NCBI GenBank assembly: GCA_039545355.1
Contig: BCJJ01000019.1
Coordinates: forward strand, 804,076 to 868,075
Direction of reading: 5' to 3'
Length of the DNA stretch: 64,000 nucleotides
Origin: Trichosporon coremiiforme
Taxonomy: Eukaryota > Basidiomycota > Tremellomycetes > Trichosporonales > Trichosporonaceae
How positions within the stretch are numbered: position 1 is the stretch's first letter; every line of letters starts with the position of its first letter. A program made the translations under genes and the position numbers. The notes beneath the pieces were generated by a model. It was not told the origin of the DNA. It searched no databases and was given only the letters and a program-made list of their open reading frames with translations. This document shows positions 1-11,507 of this stretch, one piece after another.

Positions 1-671
1 ACCAAACACCCAGGCAATTCATTGCCAAGAGTTTACATTAAGGCTACCGCGCCGCTGGCGCGCAGCAGCATTGAGGACACTCACCCTTGCGCTCGAGAGT
101 GTCAAGCTCGTTGAAGAGCGAAGGAACATGGACAACGACACCAGAGCCGATGAAAGCCTCAACCTTGGGGTTGATCAGACCCGAAGGAAGGAGGTTGAAG
201 GCGTAGGTGGTCTTCTCGCCCTTGTCATTCTTAACAACGATGGTGTGGCCGGCATTGTTACCGCCAGCGCAGCGGGCGCAGACATCTGCGTCCGCCGCGA
301 GGATGTCGACAAGTTTGCCCTTGCCCTCATCGCCCCACTGGGCTCCGAGGCTAGATGTCAGCGGTTGTGGGTCGGGGTGAGTCGTCGCGCGCGGAGCGAG
401 AACGTCCCGGGAGACACTGCGAGAGGACCGATGTGGCTACGAGAACACCTCTGGTTCATGATGATGCCCTCGTGTGCATCCCCATGTACCCCGGTCGTTG
501 TAGACGCCCGGGTCGCTCATTGCAATGTACAGGCGGGGTTCCGGACCGGAAACGTTCAAACAACTCGCCGATCTCGAGAATACGTACACAACGGAAACCC
601 CTTCCGGAGCTGCAATGTCAGCGGAGGTCCAAGTGTCACCAGTGGGTGAGCGTCAGCTTACCTTGAGCCAT
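1..671 (-). CDS. ADE12: Adenylosuccinate synthetase, N-terminal part (runs off the left edge)
   Basis: Adenylosuccinate synthase couples IMP and aspartate using GTP, the first step from IMP to AMP in the cytosol. Exons on the minus strand are 662-671 (MAQ), 588-609 (APEGVSVV) and 85-350; an intron begins at 84 and the rest lies outside the window. The joined protein reads [11 protein letters not shown] followed by [15 protein letters not shown], the GTP-binding and catalytic N-terminal signature of the family, then [10 protein letters not shown] and LLPSGLINP, both conserved substrate-binding segments. Donors are GTAAGC, GTACGT and GTGAGT; acceptors carry CTGAC branch sites 7-8 nt upstream. 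About 99 of the usual ~430 residues are visible. The family call is very secure; the 10-nt and 22-nt first exons follow from frame and conservation. Confidence 0.93.
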
Positions 672-1168
672 GATAGGGGTGAACGTCGTCAGGACGATGC
701 AAAGAACAAACGACAAGACGTTGGGGCTGAAAGCCCGCAGGGCCGATTCGCCCAGCTCCTAGCACGCCACAAGAAAATCCATTCCCATCGGGCCTATACT
801 CCGACTCGATGAAATGTGCGTAGTCACCAGCCATTTACACGTCACACTTTGATAAGGAACAGCCACGCGCTATGACAAGCCTGCAGCCACAGACCGTTCG
901 GCTATGTGAGTACCAGGCCGCCCCATACCTTCCGCGATTCGTCGGCCGGCCGCAGTACGACACCTGCGATAGGCGATCACATTGATCAAGCGGGTCATCG
1001 AACCGAGCTTGTCCTCTTGCTCGACACAGATCAGTGTTGACACCCGCTGGAACTCTGCCAGTCGGCGTCTGCAACCGCTATGCAAATAAAATTCTGTGCC
1101 TACGTCTCTACTGCATGCATGCCTTTTATCTACGGCCCGTTTATCATAGTCTACTATAAACGAACTGT
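672..1168. other. Intergenic: ADE12 5' flank and ETF beta 3' flank
   Basis: Both neighbours are on the minus strand, so this holds the ADE12 promoter and leader (right of 671) and the ETF beta 3' untranslated region (left of 1169). A TGCATGCATGC run near 1113-1124 lies just past the ETF beta stop, one of several such motifs at 3' ends in the window. No protein gene is supported. Confidence 0.6.
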
Positions 1169-2415
1169 TTAGAGGACGCCAGCCTCCTTGATCTTGGAGA
1201 CAAGCTCGGCGACGGACTCGACCTGGCTCTGTCAGCTGCACGTTACTGGCAGGGAAGCTCACCTTGCCACCACCCTGGCGCTCGGGAGGAGACGAAACGG
1301 AGATGGTCTCGAGGCGGGGGGTGATGTCGATGCCAAGATCCTCGGGGGAGAGGGTCTCGACCTTCTTCTTCTTGGCCTTCATGATGTTGGGCTGCGGGGT
1401 CAGCTAAGCACTCAAGGACGGTTCCGAAATCGCTTGCATACGTACGAGGGAGGCGTAACGGGGCTCTGTACTGTCAGCTATGCTCATCAAGGTAGCTAGA
1501 TCGCTGCTAAAAATGCGATTGCGGATGTGGTAGTCATTCCCGAGTCCGTTCGGGCAAAGAACCCGAAAGGCGAACTACCATCCGCAAAGCCGCTAACAAT
1601 CGCGAAAAGTGAAAACTCACCGTTGAGACGAAGGTCAGTGGTGACGATGAGGGGAAGCTTGGTCTTGAGCTCCTCAAGACCACCGTCGATCTCACGGGTG
1701 ACCTTAGCGGCACCATCGGCAGAGACGTCAAGCTTCGAGGCGAACGAAGCCTGGGGCCAGTTAAGGAGACCCGCGAGCATACCACCGGTGGCTCCCGAGT
1801 CGTCGTCGATAGCCTGCTTGCCGAGGATGACAAGGTCGGTCTTGCCGTCACGCTCGATGACCTTCTTGATGGCCTCGGCGACGGCAAGGGGCTCGACAGT
1901 AACGTTGTCGGGAACCTTGACGTGGATACCGGTGTCGGCACCCATGGCGAGGGCGGTACGGAGGGTGTCAACGGCCTTGGCGGGACCGACGGTGAAGGCA
2001 GTGATGCTCTCGACGAGCTTCTTGTCCTTCTCGCGCATGCGGACGGCCTCCTCAACAGCTGTCGGGTGTCAGTCGGCCGGACCTCGGCTACCGTTTCAAC
2101 TTAGCCCAAAGAGCCCGCTGGAGCTCGTCATGGGGGTTAGTTCTGACGGCGGGAGCTCAACAGAGCTCGTCGCTGCCTAGCAGAGCTACTCACCAATCTC
2201 GTCGAAGGGGTTCTGAAGGTCAGCCGCTGTCATAAGAGCTTGAGCCGAGACAACCGGCTTCCGGTGCCCCTCGGAGCTCGTTAACTCACCATCGAGTGCT
2301 TGACCGAGGTGTCAACGCCCTTTCCGTCCTTGGCAATGCGGACCTTGACGGCATAGTCGATCGCGCGCTTGACGGGAACGAGGATGTGGACGAAGTTGGC
2401 ACGAGTAGGGAGCAT
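1169..2415 (-). CDS. ETFB (CIR1): Electron transfer flavoprotein subunit beta
   Basis: Beta subunit of the mitochondrial matrix electron transfer flavoprotein, which passes electrons from acyl-CoA and other dehydrogenases to ETF-ubiquinone oxidoreductase. Six exons: 2290-2415, 2194-2212, 1621-2058, 1446-1465, 1263-1391, 1169-1228, giving 263 aa (family ~255). The N-terminus carries VHILVPVKRAIDYAVKVR and KHSMNPFDEIAVEEAVR. The adenine-nucleotide domain has DLVILGKQAIDDDSGATGGM, and the C-terminal part has [20 protein letters not shown], the ETF beta signature rebuilt across two small introns. Frame sums and all donors (GTGAGT, GTACGT, GTGAGC) agree. It is divergent from COX9, so two mitochondrial genes share the upstream region. 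The last intron ends GCTGACAG, with the branch A only 3 nt before the acceptor. Confidence 0.95.
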
Positions 2416-2836
2416 GGTGGAGTCGGAGGTGTGGATGAAAGGTAAAGATCAGCGAGACAACGGAATTCAAGCAACTGGCTATCTAGAAGGCGGGTCGGGT
2501 AAGAGGCATCGGCTAACGAGGACCGGCGGGGGCAAAATCGTTCTCTCGGCCGCACCTTCCCAAGTCCCCAGTGCCGAGGCGAGGAACTTAGGGCAAGTGA
2601 GGGGCTCCCACGTGAGACACCCAAAGCTTGATCCACGTCACGAGCCGCCGTAGGCGCGAGCGACGGTTAGGCCTCCTAGCTTCCTCAGATAGGCGCCAGC
2701 ACGAACATGTCTCCAAATCCTATTGCCCGTTCCACTCCGAAGGCGCCTCCAACCACAGTGCTCGCTCAAGCTGACCCCTTCACCAACGACCTCTTCTTCT
2801 CTACACACCACTCTACCCCGAAACCACACCGCAAAC
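2416..2836. promoter_or_regulatory. Bidirectional promoter between ETF beta and COX9
   Basis: About 420 bp separate two divergent start codons, both of genes for mitochondrial proteins. No TATA box or named element is recognised; pyrimidine-rich sequence precedes the COX9 start. Co-regulation is inference from layout only. Confidence 0.45.
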
Positions 2837-3550
2837 ATGGCCGTCGCTCCTATCACTGGCATGGTGCGTACGACACCGGCAACGAGACGGCAACGCTGAC
2901 TTTCGCAGCTCAAGAAGCGCCTCCTCTTCGACATCTCTGCGGGGTATGTGTCGAATCAAAATCAAGGAGATTCAACTCGTCACACCAACACACGGATCAG
3001 TTAACTAACACGTCGCAGTCTCGGTCTCGGCTTCGCCTTAGGCTACGGCTTCTGGTGAGTTGGAAACGGCTGGTTAAGTGGTGCGCGGCGTGCATGCGCC
3101 GGGCATGCTCGTTGCGTTTCCGGTGTAACTATCTCGGGAAGTCTTGCGCGAATGATCCGGTCGGAGTCTTGTGCACATCGACACCACGCACCACGATCAC
3201 CGCTATGCTTAGACATTCGAGTCCATCAGCTAACATGCAGGTACGGTGTCCACATCCCCATGAGTACGTATCGAGGTTCCGAGCGTCGCGACGCATTCCG
3301 AATGACATGACGGAGGTGGACAAATGGGGGCCCAGGCAGCCCACTTGGCCAAGCCACGATCAGCCAAGTCCCACCCTCATCATCTATTCTATGGAAGCGC
3401 ACGCGGCGCATCGGTGCCGGGCTAATGGGACCGCATAGCTAACCCATCGCAGTGAAGAAGCGTGACAACTACTACGCCAAGCTCGACGCCGAGAAGTACG
3501 GCAAGGACGCTGTCCCCACCAGCATCCTCCAGGAGTCCGTCAAGAACTAA
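2837..3550 (+). CDS. COX9: Cytochrome c oxidase subunit 7A-type (yeast Cox9)
   Basis: Small inner-membrane subunit of cytochrome c oxidase. Five exons: 2837-2863, 2909-2943, 3019-3054, 3241-3263, 3453-3550, giving 72 aa. The protein opens MAVAPITGM, then LKKRLLFDISAGLGLGFALG with a single hydrophobic helix running on to GYGFWYGVHIP, then a charged tail (KKRDNYYAKLDAEKYGKD). This matches the Cox9 layout of a short matrix segment, one helix and a basic tail. Each exon is too short to stand out alone; frame, GTGCGT/GTATGT/GTGAGT/GTACGT donors and CTAAC/CTGAC branch sites fix the joins. The fourth intron (189 nt) is the longest. It is divergent from ETF beta and convergent with EMC8. Confidence 0.92.
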
Positions 3551-3982
3551 ACGGAGCGTGGGGCATTGATACAAAATAAATGAAATCATCATAAGCTACT
3601 TGCGAGGGGCAAGATGGACGTCACAGGGGAACTGTGGAGATGCGGAGAGGAGCTGCCAGGGAGAACGGAGGGAGCGTGATCAATCGACAGCGTAGGAGAG
3701 ATGTTGCAAGCGGTGCTGGAGACGCAATCGCGGAGTGCCGGTGTAGCAAGCAGCCTTATCATAATCACGGCGACTGCTTTCGGGGCGCGGACTGAACCGG
3801 ACGGTGTGAAGTTGGTGGGGTATGATGTCAGGTGCCAGCTGTCAGTTACCGTTGAGATTCCAGCAGACAACTTTCACATTCCTCTGCTTGATCATTCAAC
3901 CGTCGCAAAGGTTTCTGCTGATGGCCATGGTTAAGTGTGCAACCCGCAAGCAAGGATTAAGCAGATACATCTAATACTACCA
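3551..3982. other. Convergent intergenic region COX9 / EMC8
   Basis: The 3' flanks of COX9 (+) and EMC8 (-) meet here. Short open frames are present, but none has codon bias, splice support or a recognisable family. Nothing further seen. Confidence 0.5.
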
Positions 3983-4862
3983 CTATTCAAGCGCCTTTTT
4001 GGCCTGGATGTTCTCCGGCCAGTCAGAGTTCCTGGTCGTCAGTGGAACGTCCTCGCATATCGAGCTGTAGTGGCGGCATCCCTCGCCTATCGCCTGCGAT
4101 GCATTCGTACGCCTTCGCCTTAGATATCCCGGACATCACACGCAGCCTGCGGTTTGTGAAGTGCAGTGGAGGATATGGACTGTAGACCGGAAGAGGAATG
4201 GCAACAAGGTACTCACGAGTCGTCCATGTAGCCATCAAAGTCGACAAGCGTCCTATGCGCGCCTCCCGTCTTGACGGCCCGGAGCGCCCTCTCGCACTCA
4301 GCCTGCGACGGGTACGTGACCTGGGCGGCGGACACGTAGATCGGTTCTGATGTCGCGAGCTTCGAGTTGTCGAGCTGCGATTAGCTACGCCCATGGCACA
4401 CGCTAGCTTCCACCGTCACGAAATGCAATGTGTCGTGACTGGAAGGCACAGAATGTACACTAAACACTGCCGCGCAACTCCAAAGCACAAGGTAAAGGGA
4501 GCCACGCGGCATAATGACGGTCAAGGAGGGTGACTACTCACAACAAGCCCGATGGCAGCAGGGTTCTCCTTCCTTATCGTCTCCAGCAGCCGCTCCGCAA
4601 CGCGGGGGATCTTTGTGCTTCCATCCTCGTTTGCGACGTAGACACCAGCAATGGTCAGTCCATTGTCCTTGGCATGCGCGCGAATGAAGCGCAGCGCCGC
4701 GTCGATCGTGAGCGAGAGCGACGCGTACCGGTGCAGGATCGGGAGCGCCTCAACGATCTCGGCCCCGCGCGCAAGCAGCAGGCCGAGCACGGTCGATGCG
4801 GGATGCCGAGCCGCGTGCAGAAGCGGGAGGGTGTACGCGGACGCGCTCAGCGTGACGGACAT
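3983..4862 (-). CDS. EMC8: ER membrane protein complex subunit 8/9-type
   Basis: Cytosolic-side subunit of the ER membrane protein complex (EMC), which inserts tail-anchored and multipass proteins. Exons 4542-4862, 4217-4374 and 3983-4031 give 175 aa. The MPN-like fold is visible as LPLLHAARHPASTVLGLLLA, IPLF-type EALPILHRYASLSLTIDAAL, then IAGVYVANE, AAIGLVLDNSKLA, and the ending TLVDFDGYMDD plus DWPENIQAKKAL, which matches the C-terminal consensus of EMC8/EMC9. As in that family, no catalytic metalloprotease JAMM set is seen. The start at MSVTLSASAY fits the conserved beginning; an in-frame ATG lies further upstream in probable leader. Confidence 0.9.
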
Positions 4863-5312
4863 GGTGGTATGGGATGACGAAAGGAGGAGTGCTTGGTTGG
4901 AATCTGGTGGTTGATCAAGGTGGAGGTTCACGCGTGGCGCCGGATACAGTGACCGATCGGCTGACTTTCTTTTCCATCTGCAGCGGACCGACAGGAAACA
5001 TCATCTCCAGTCGCCAACTCTCTTCCTGCCTATCTGAACGAGTTTCATCTCATGAGACTGGTGAGAGCATTGCTCCTCATCATTTTGCCCATGTGCATCT
5101 TGCGATCCCGGCTTCTGCGTTATCTATCAACCAGCAACCCCCCCTTCCTCCGAAGGCACGCCTCCCATAGTTGCAACAGGACACGGAGCTGTATGAATGC
5201 ATGAATGGTATAGATGTTAATGAGTGCGTCCCTCGTCTCTGCTTGTCAGTTGTGCACATTTTCCATAGCCGCCAACTTACCAGACAGTGAACCCAGACGC
5301 GGGAGCAGCTGT
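4863..5312. other. Intergenic: EMC8 promoter and mS33 3' flank
   Basis: Both neighbours read leftward. The stretch next to 5313 should be the mS33 3' region and contains GAATGCATGAATGG near 5196-5209, another TGCAT motif past a stop codon. No gene supported. Confidence 0.5.
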
Positions 5313-5962
5313 TTACTTCTTCTTCTTGCCCGCAAGAACACGCTTGCCCTCGCCTGTGGTGTTAGCTCTGTTGCATATATCCGACAGCTTCTCAGAGCTT
5401 TAGATGAGGGAGGCGGAACTTCAGCAAGCGGACGATGCTATGGGCGGCAGAGGGGCTCCTCGAGCCTACACTCTCGCGGCATCGCTCTACCGCTTGCTGA
5501 GCCACGGTTCCCTCGCAAGTCGCCTGTAAACTCACCCTTCTTCGGGGCAGTCTTTCCGTTGGCCCGCTTGGTGTCCAGGACGTCGAAACGAATGTACTCA
5601 TGGGCGTCCTCGATCCAGTGCGACCTGTACTTCGTGATGTTCGAAGGGCCAGGGCGGGCAGCACGCTCAACCTCGACGTACTCCACGTCCCCAGTGGACG
5701 GCGGCACGACCATGTCGAGGGGGAGCTGCGTGTCGTATCCGTCGTCTCCCGGGCGCGCGAGACCCTCCCAGCCGCGGAACTTCTTGTCGTTCGCGAGCAC
5801 ACGCATCGTCGGCGACTGCACGGCGTACAGAAGCGCGTTCTCGGCGCGCAGCCGGCGCTTCAGGTACTTGGCTCCCGTGCGCGCGTTCGAGGCCACCGCG
5901 GCCGTGTTGAATATCGGACTCCGAAGGCTCGAGAGTAGGTAGTGCAGGCTCGGGCTCGACAT
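5313..5962 (-). CDS. RSM27: Mitochondrial small ribosomal subunit protein mS33 (Rsm27-type)
   Basis: Component of the mitoribosomal small subunit. Exons 5536-5962 and 5313-5353 give 155 aa. Family evidence is SPIFNTAAVASNARTGAKYL followed by KRRLRAENALLYAV, the RTG-KxLxxRL block of mS33, and the basic tail GKTAPKKGEGKR with terminal lysines, which only appears once the intron is removed (donor GTGAGT at 5535). The middle (residues ~55-125) is longer and acidic-aromatic compared with the ~100-residue yeast protein, so this is an expanded version. The first ATG giving a plausible N-terminus is used; a longer in-frame start at 6166 is possible but reads like leader. Confidence 0.82.
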
Positions 5963-7737
5963 TGTGGCGTGGTCGGTCGTCGGTCTGGCAACAAAAGTCC
6001 GGCTGAGCCTCGAGATGGTCGACTTTGCAGCGGAAAGGAAAGGAGGTCGCCAGGCACGGCATGATTTTGATCTAAATAATGACACGTCAAATACCACGTG
6101 GAATCCTTGCCTACTTCGTGATTTCCACCACTTCTTGGTGGAGAGGACGTGCAGGCTGCAACCCATGTATGCATGCCAGACATACTACTTACCTTCCCAT
6201 CTTCTCTTTATCCCGTCTTCCGCTTCTTTGAGCTACCCATGACAATACTCAGAGTCAATTGAATCGCGAGGTGGCCGTAACCACGGAAAAGTCGCGAGCG
6301 ACCAAAATGCCTGTACTTGAGATAGCCTTCTTATTCCCGTTTCAGCTTTCCGATCACCTCGTGACGTTGCTATGAGTGTGGATCTGTTCCTCGGAGTTGG
6401 AGCGAGGACTTGTTCCGAGGAGAAGAACAAAGGAGAGATTCCAGATATGCAGGTATCCAGGTGCGCAAGGGTCCATGGTCCACTGCGTCCTCGTTGCCCG
6501 TACACTCGGCGCGTCCGTTGTGCCCGACGTGGTACAAAAAGAGGAATGTCGGGCGAGGTTGCAGGAGGCGTTGCACTACTCCTTCCGACGCCCTCGACAC
6601 CACATCTCGAGCAGCTTCTTCTCGAGTCCTGCCGGGGCAAGGTGGACTAGTGGGTTTCGTCGAGAGGCATTCACTGACATGTCCGCATACCGTATGGCCG
6701 CAGAGTGAGAGACCTGCGAGGATCTGAGCAACGAGAGAGTTCGGCATGAGGCAGAAGGACAGAAGGCGCTCGGGCGATCCGGGCTTTCGGTACCACCCAA
6801 ACTAGCAAATGAAGGATCTCATGACCACATCACACACTGCGCACTACGGCTCCATCCGAAGGGTACGACGAGCCCTGGCCCCGAGTGGAACCAACGGCTG
6901 ATCATTACTGATCCACCCGACACACATGACGCCGGAAAAGATCGCTGAGTCTTCCGGTCAACGGAAGAACATTGACGCGCAAACTACAGACATGCAGACG
7001 CCGCGCTGTGTAAGCGGGCACACAATGCAGCAGTCTCGCTAGCGACGAGAGCCAGGCGGTCGCGATGCGGCGAGGCTCAGTCTCGGCGAGGCGCCATGTG
7101 TGCCATGTCGAGACAAACGAGGGTCGCGAGGGTAGGAAGGTGCGGTGGCGTCCGGAGGGCCTCCTGTCTCAGGTGTTTCAAGGACATGACGAGGTGCACA
7201 GACCTCCATCAGTTGCTTGACCCACCGTACACACCGCCAGTGGCCACGCTTTAGCATGCGTTCCTGCCGCACACAGCGGCGAGCGACGAGCACACACGCA
7301 CACAGCCAAGATGGATCCTCCACACTCACGCTGCACACAAAGGACACACAAGCACGGACTTCCTCGCAGCAAACTGATTTTGCTTTCTGCCTCTTCCCAT
7401 CGCTTGCTTTATCCTACACTACCTTCCTTCCCCCATTTCTCTTGCTCAATCGACCCCTTCTTCTTCGACGCTTCCTCGTTATCGCTGGTATAGATCAAAT
7501 AGCGCTTTCCCTCCCAGCCCGCTTGACGCCAGAACGGTTATTCAGCGCAGCCATTTCGCAGCCGACACAGCGTGATCAGCTCCCCTCTCCAGCCCTTTCA
7601 CTTCTTCGACGAGTGTTCGACGGCTGTTGCCACCCGATCAAACAGCTTCATTCCCACTCTTCTTGATCACACCTCTCTTCGACGAGGCACGACTCGCTGG
7701 TGAGAAGCCGACTGCACCTTTGTCGCCGAGGTGCACA
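5963..7737. other. Long intergenic/leader region
   Basis: About 1.8 kb between the divergent mS33 (-) and the hypothetical gene at 7738 (+). Several open frames of 60-150 codons exist in both strands but overlap one another, lack splice-supported extension and resemble no family. The last ~400 bp are C/T-rich and look like promoter or 5' leader of the downstream gene. No RNA gene recognised. Confidence 0.5.
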
Positions 7738-8943
7738 ATGTCCGTCTCTTCGACGACCACGGCCGCCACCCTTTGCAGCACCCTCTCCGACTTTCAACCC
7801 CACAGACCCCCTCGTTCAGGGCTCCGAATCACGATGCCTACCGAGAACTCGACGACGTTATCACCTGATTCGTTAGAAACGCCATCGTGCGAACACTCGC
7901 ATCGGTCTCTGGCACACGGCTCTACGGACGGCCTGCTGCGCACGAGTGAGAGTTCGGACGAATCGTTCAACGAGTCGACGGAGTCGCCGCCCCCGCGGAC
8001 GCCAGCGACGCCACAGGAGTTGCAGACCGAAACACTCCCAACGACGGCGACAGTTGCCCCTCCCGTAGACGGCCCGACGCGACCGACTGCGGCACATCTT
8101 CGGGCCAAGCGTAAACCAGTCCCATCGGTTATTGACTTGTTGGGGTATGATTCGGGTCCCATGTCGTCTCACCCTTTAACACCTGCGACACCCGGCACCC
8201 CTGGAACACCGTTCACCGCGGGACACAATGGCGGACAGCGGTTCACGATTGGACCTCTGGCCGGCATTGATCTGCCTGATCTTGACGAAGAGCAAAGGAG
8301 TAGCGGGCATAGCAGCAAGTACTCCGGTATCACTCTGCAGGGCGGAAATCCCAGTGTGCTGTCACTGCCGATGAGAGTGCTGGAAGTTGATCGGCCGTCC
8401 CTGGAAAGCACGCGGAGGATGCCGGTACGGAGGAGCACATTTGACTGTTACTCGACCTACACCTGCAACTACAACAGCAGCAAGCCTGACCTCTCTCGGG
8501 CTAGAAGTGCGACAGATGACAATGGCGACAACATTGTCCCGCCATCCAGGTGTCAGAGCTTGTACAAGGGTGGCGGCGGCAAGAAGCTCTCCGCTGCAAC
8601 GGAGCTGGAGGAGCTGCGGCGGATGACCCACTACGCCTCGATGGACTTCGACACGATCAAGAGGCAGAACCGCGTGAACCAGTCGAGCTTCCTCGTGGGC
8701 GACAACGACTCAGACCAGAGCAGCATCAAGTCTAACCCGGACGGACCCGTCACCAAACGATTGAAGAAACTCAGCCTGAAAAAGAAGAATACCACGAACT
8801 ACACGAAAACGTCCGCCAAGCTGATGAACACCATCGACGAGAAGGAGCAGGAGCAGCCAAAGGGCTGGCTGGAGTGGGTGTGTGACGTTGTCCCTTGCCT
8901 GCACCGCGAGAAGGTGAATTCCGTTGGCCGCTTTCAAAGCTGA
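7738..8943 (+). CDS. Hypothetical Ser/Thr/Pro-rich protein, 401 aa
   Basis: A single open exon from ATG at 7738 (context CACAATGTCC, A at -3) to TGA at 8941-8943. The first ~110 residues are Ser/Thr-rich with TP dipeptides (PPPRTPATPQ, LTPATPGTPGTPF). The middle has RFTIGPLAGIDLPDLDEEQ, and the C-terminal third is basic (KRLKKLSLKKKN) then ends GWLEWVCDVVPCLHRE. This composition suggests a disordered, phosphorylated regulator with a basic patch that could be a nuclear import signal; no enzymatic domain is visible. The frame also extends upstream to 7627, but that part reads like leader. I do not recognise the family. Confidence 0.7.
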   Translation: MSVSSTTTAATLCSTLSDFQPHRPPRSGLRITMPTENSTTLSPDSLETPSCEHSHRSLAHGSTDGLLRTSESSDESFNESTESPPPRTPATPQELQTETLPTTATVAPPVDGPTRPTAAHLRAKRKPVPSVIDLLGYDSGPMSSHPLTPATPGTPGTPFTAGHNGGQRFTIGPLAGIDLPDLDEEQRSSGHSSKYSGITLQGGNPSVLSLPMRVLEVDRPSLESTRRMPVRRSTFDCYSTYTCNYNSSKPDLSRARSATDDNGDNIVPPSRCQSLYKGGGGKKLSAATELEELRRMTHYASMDFDTIKRQNRVNQSSFLVGDNDSDQSSIKSNPDGPVTKRLKKLSLKKKNTTNYTKTSAKLMNTIDEKEQEQPKGWLEWVCDVVPCLHREKVNSVGRFQS

Positions 8944-11507
8944 CATCGATAGGATTCGCAGTCGCACGCCCGTGCACGTACGCACCACAAGTCGGCCAGC
9001 CAGGTGAGCTAACTATGAATGTGGCACAGCTGACAGGCAGCCCCGATCACAGCATCCGCTCAGCCACGAGTGCCAGTAACCGTCTCCAGCAGGTCTGGAT
9101 CGTTACTCCCTCAGCGTAGCGCACGGGCAAGAAGTACACACGGCGCCCCGATTACAGTTTTTCGAAGCAACCTTGGCCATATTCACTGCGTTTATGTACG
9201 CCCGGTTCCAGCACAGTGTTCTTGTCATATAGATTATTTTCAGTCACGTCGAGGTGGTAGGACGCTGTCCCCTGTGACCTACCACACTTTCCATAGCCTA
9301 GACAAGCGAGCATGTATAGTTAATCGGAAGTTCAAACCTCTGCCTGCGGCAAGTTGGGGGTGTAGGCAGTCGCGATCGAGGATGATCTCGATCTGCCAAC
9401 TACAGCGAGAGCGCTTAGTGTGGGGCGCACATGGTTTCAATCAAGACCGCGTGGCACCGATGAGGTCACACTCAACCGTCTTCTTTCAGGTACAAGGTCC
9501 AGCCTGTCTTTTGCTCTACCGCGGGCAGGTGCCGTCACGATCAGCCGAAGTGGCGAAGGCCGCGGGGTGTCAGGCGGCCTGTCAGGCACGACAGACAGCA
9601 TGCGACGCAATCCTCGATCCTCGCTCGTCCCTCCAGCCGATCCTCCGCTTTCCGCACTCGGGTCTGCGGGCTTTCTAAGCATCCGACATGGGTCAAAGAT
9701 AGCAACAACCCTTGACATTTTGCGGGCTCACCTCGGTCCATCGGGCCATGCAGACCATGCGAGAAGGGAAACTGACTCGGTCACGCCTCGGTCTAGAGAC
9801 CGCGCCAGCAGCCACATCACATGTGCAGTCAAGCCAAGGCGTGTCCTCTGGTTGTCATGAATGCGATCGCCCAACTGGCTGCTGGTTGCACTCAAGGTAT
9901 GGCTGAGTCGGACAAGACACAAACATGCACACAGAGTTAGTCGCTGTGTGGGGGTTGAGGTACCGAGGTGTCCTTCGCTTGGATTTGGGTGAAGAGCGGG
10001 TTGTCGAACCGGCCACCAGAGACGGACAACTGGAGTCGGCGCTGACGGGCACGGCACCAAGAGTGATGAGCCGGAGGAAGAAACATAAGGCCAAGAAGGA
10101 GGAACGCTCCAGGCATGCCAGGCACGAAACTCGTCTGGGGAACTTCGAGCAGGTACGCAGGTCTTGTTCCTGGCAAGAGCGGACTGGGGATGTTTGTCAG
10201 CTGCGGCGCAGAGGATGCATGACGATCAGAAGGCGACAGGGCCGTGACGGTGCCGGGTCGAAGTCAGGCATGTTGGTAATCGGAAGCGTGCATCAAGCTT
10301 CGAGGCTCAAGAGAAAGGAAGGGGACGTCTGGGCGCGCGCTAGCTGGCCGGGCTTGGGAGGTACGTCGAATTGGCTGGGGCCGTGGTGCTGCGGCTTGGT
10401 GATGGGCGGCATACGCGGGGGAGGAAGAGGTCGTGCTCCAATCGAGAACAGGACGGTGTCCCTGACCTGTCGAGGTCTGATCCCTTAGGCCCGCCGCCGG
10501 TAAATCCCTGGGAGAACTAAAGACAGCATCCAGCAGGCAGCTGAGCTCATGACGCCCGCGCGTCCGCATACCCACGTCCTCCGTGTCCCCCGTAGCCCCG
10601 TACCCTAGCCCCGATCTCGTCCAGCCAAGCACCCACACCCACCTTCCAGCCAACGGCCAACAGCTTCCAGGCCGCCCGCCCTCCAGGTCGCCAGGCCCCT
10701 CTCCCTGTCCTCACCCCTCGATATCCCCTCACGTCGCCATCATCCATCTTGACCAACTCTACTCCTCCATCCTCCATTCCTCCCCATCCATCCATCCAAC
10801 CTCCGTTCCTTTCATCCATCCACCCATCCACCAAGCCGACTCCGCCCATCCACCCATCCTCCGCACCCCGAGCCGGCCCGCCCATACCCCGACTCACATC
10901 CGCCCATCGCAGCCGCATTCCCGACTGTTTGGCGCGCATTGCAATCGAGCAAACTTAATTTCAGTGCACGCACCGAACGGCATCAGCTAGCCCAGATTCA
11001 GACTACTGTTCCGGTTGCGCACGCGCCGCCAGCCCGTGTCTGAACCACTCACCGCGACCTCGTCCTAGACCAAGCGTCCCCACAACACGACGCCATGCAG
11101 CCCCCTGGCATCTACAGCGTGAGTATGCCCCAGCCGGCTCGCCGGCTCCCAGCGCCCACGCCGAGCCTTCCCCCCTCGTGCCATTGTCGCCAGCAGTCGC
11201 AACCCACGATCCCATTCGACATGACAGGAGGCGCACGCTGGGAAGGTCACCGTGCACGGCCGCTCTCGTCCACTCGTGGCTAGGTCGGGCGTGTCTTGTT
11301 ATTTTTTGCACATACACCCCTTCCTTGCTGGCTCCGTCCCTTCGTCCCCCCCCTCGTCCCCGTCCGCAGGAGCATTGACGCTGACTCATTTCCTTCATCG
11401 GATCGCCGTACGCACATCAACAATCCATCTGTCACCACTCTCATTTACTTTGCCGAACGCCCTACCCTGGATCCTGCATCCGCGTGTTCCATGCCATGTC
11501 CCATGCC
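8944..11507. other. Long region upstream of TUP1
   Basis: About 2.5 kb with no recognised gene. It holds overlapping short frames on both strands, a (CATC)n-type low-complexity block near 10750-10860, and at 11095-11118 an ATG followed by seven codons and a good donor (GTGAGTATG) that may be a non-coding or alternative first exon of TUP1. A long, structured promoter is plausible for a global regulator; this is inference. Confidence 0.5.
10750..10860. repeat. CATC/CCAT low-complexity block
   Basis: Imperfect repeats of CATC, CCATC and TCCATC, C-rich on the plus strand, within the TUP1 upstream region. It gives spurious Ser/Pro/His-rich open frames. Confidence 0.75.

Noticed and set aside
9855..10176. 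Small hydrophobic frame (GAFLLLGLMFL) on the minus strand upstream of TUP1
   Set aside because: No splice-supported context, no family, and overlapping frames on both strands.
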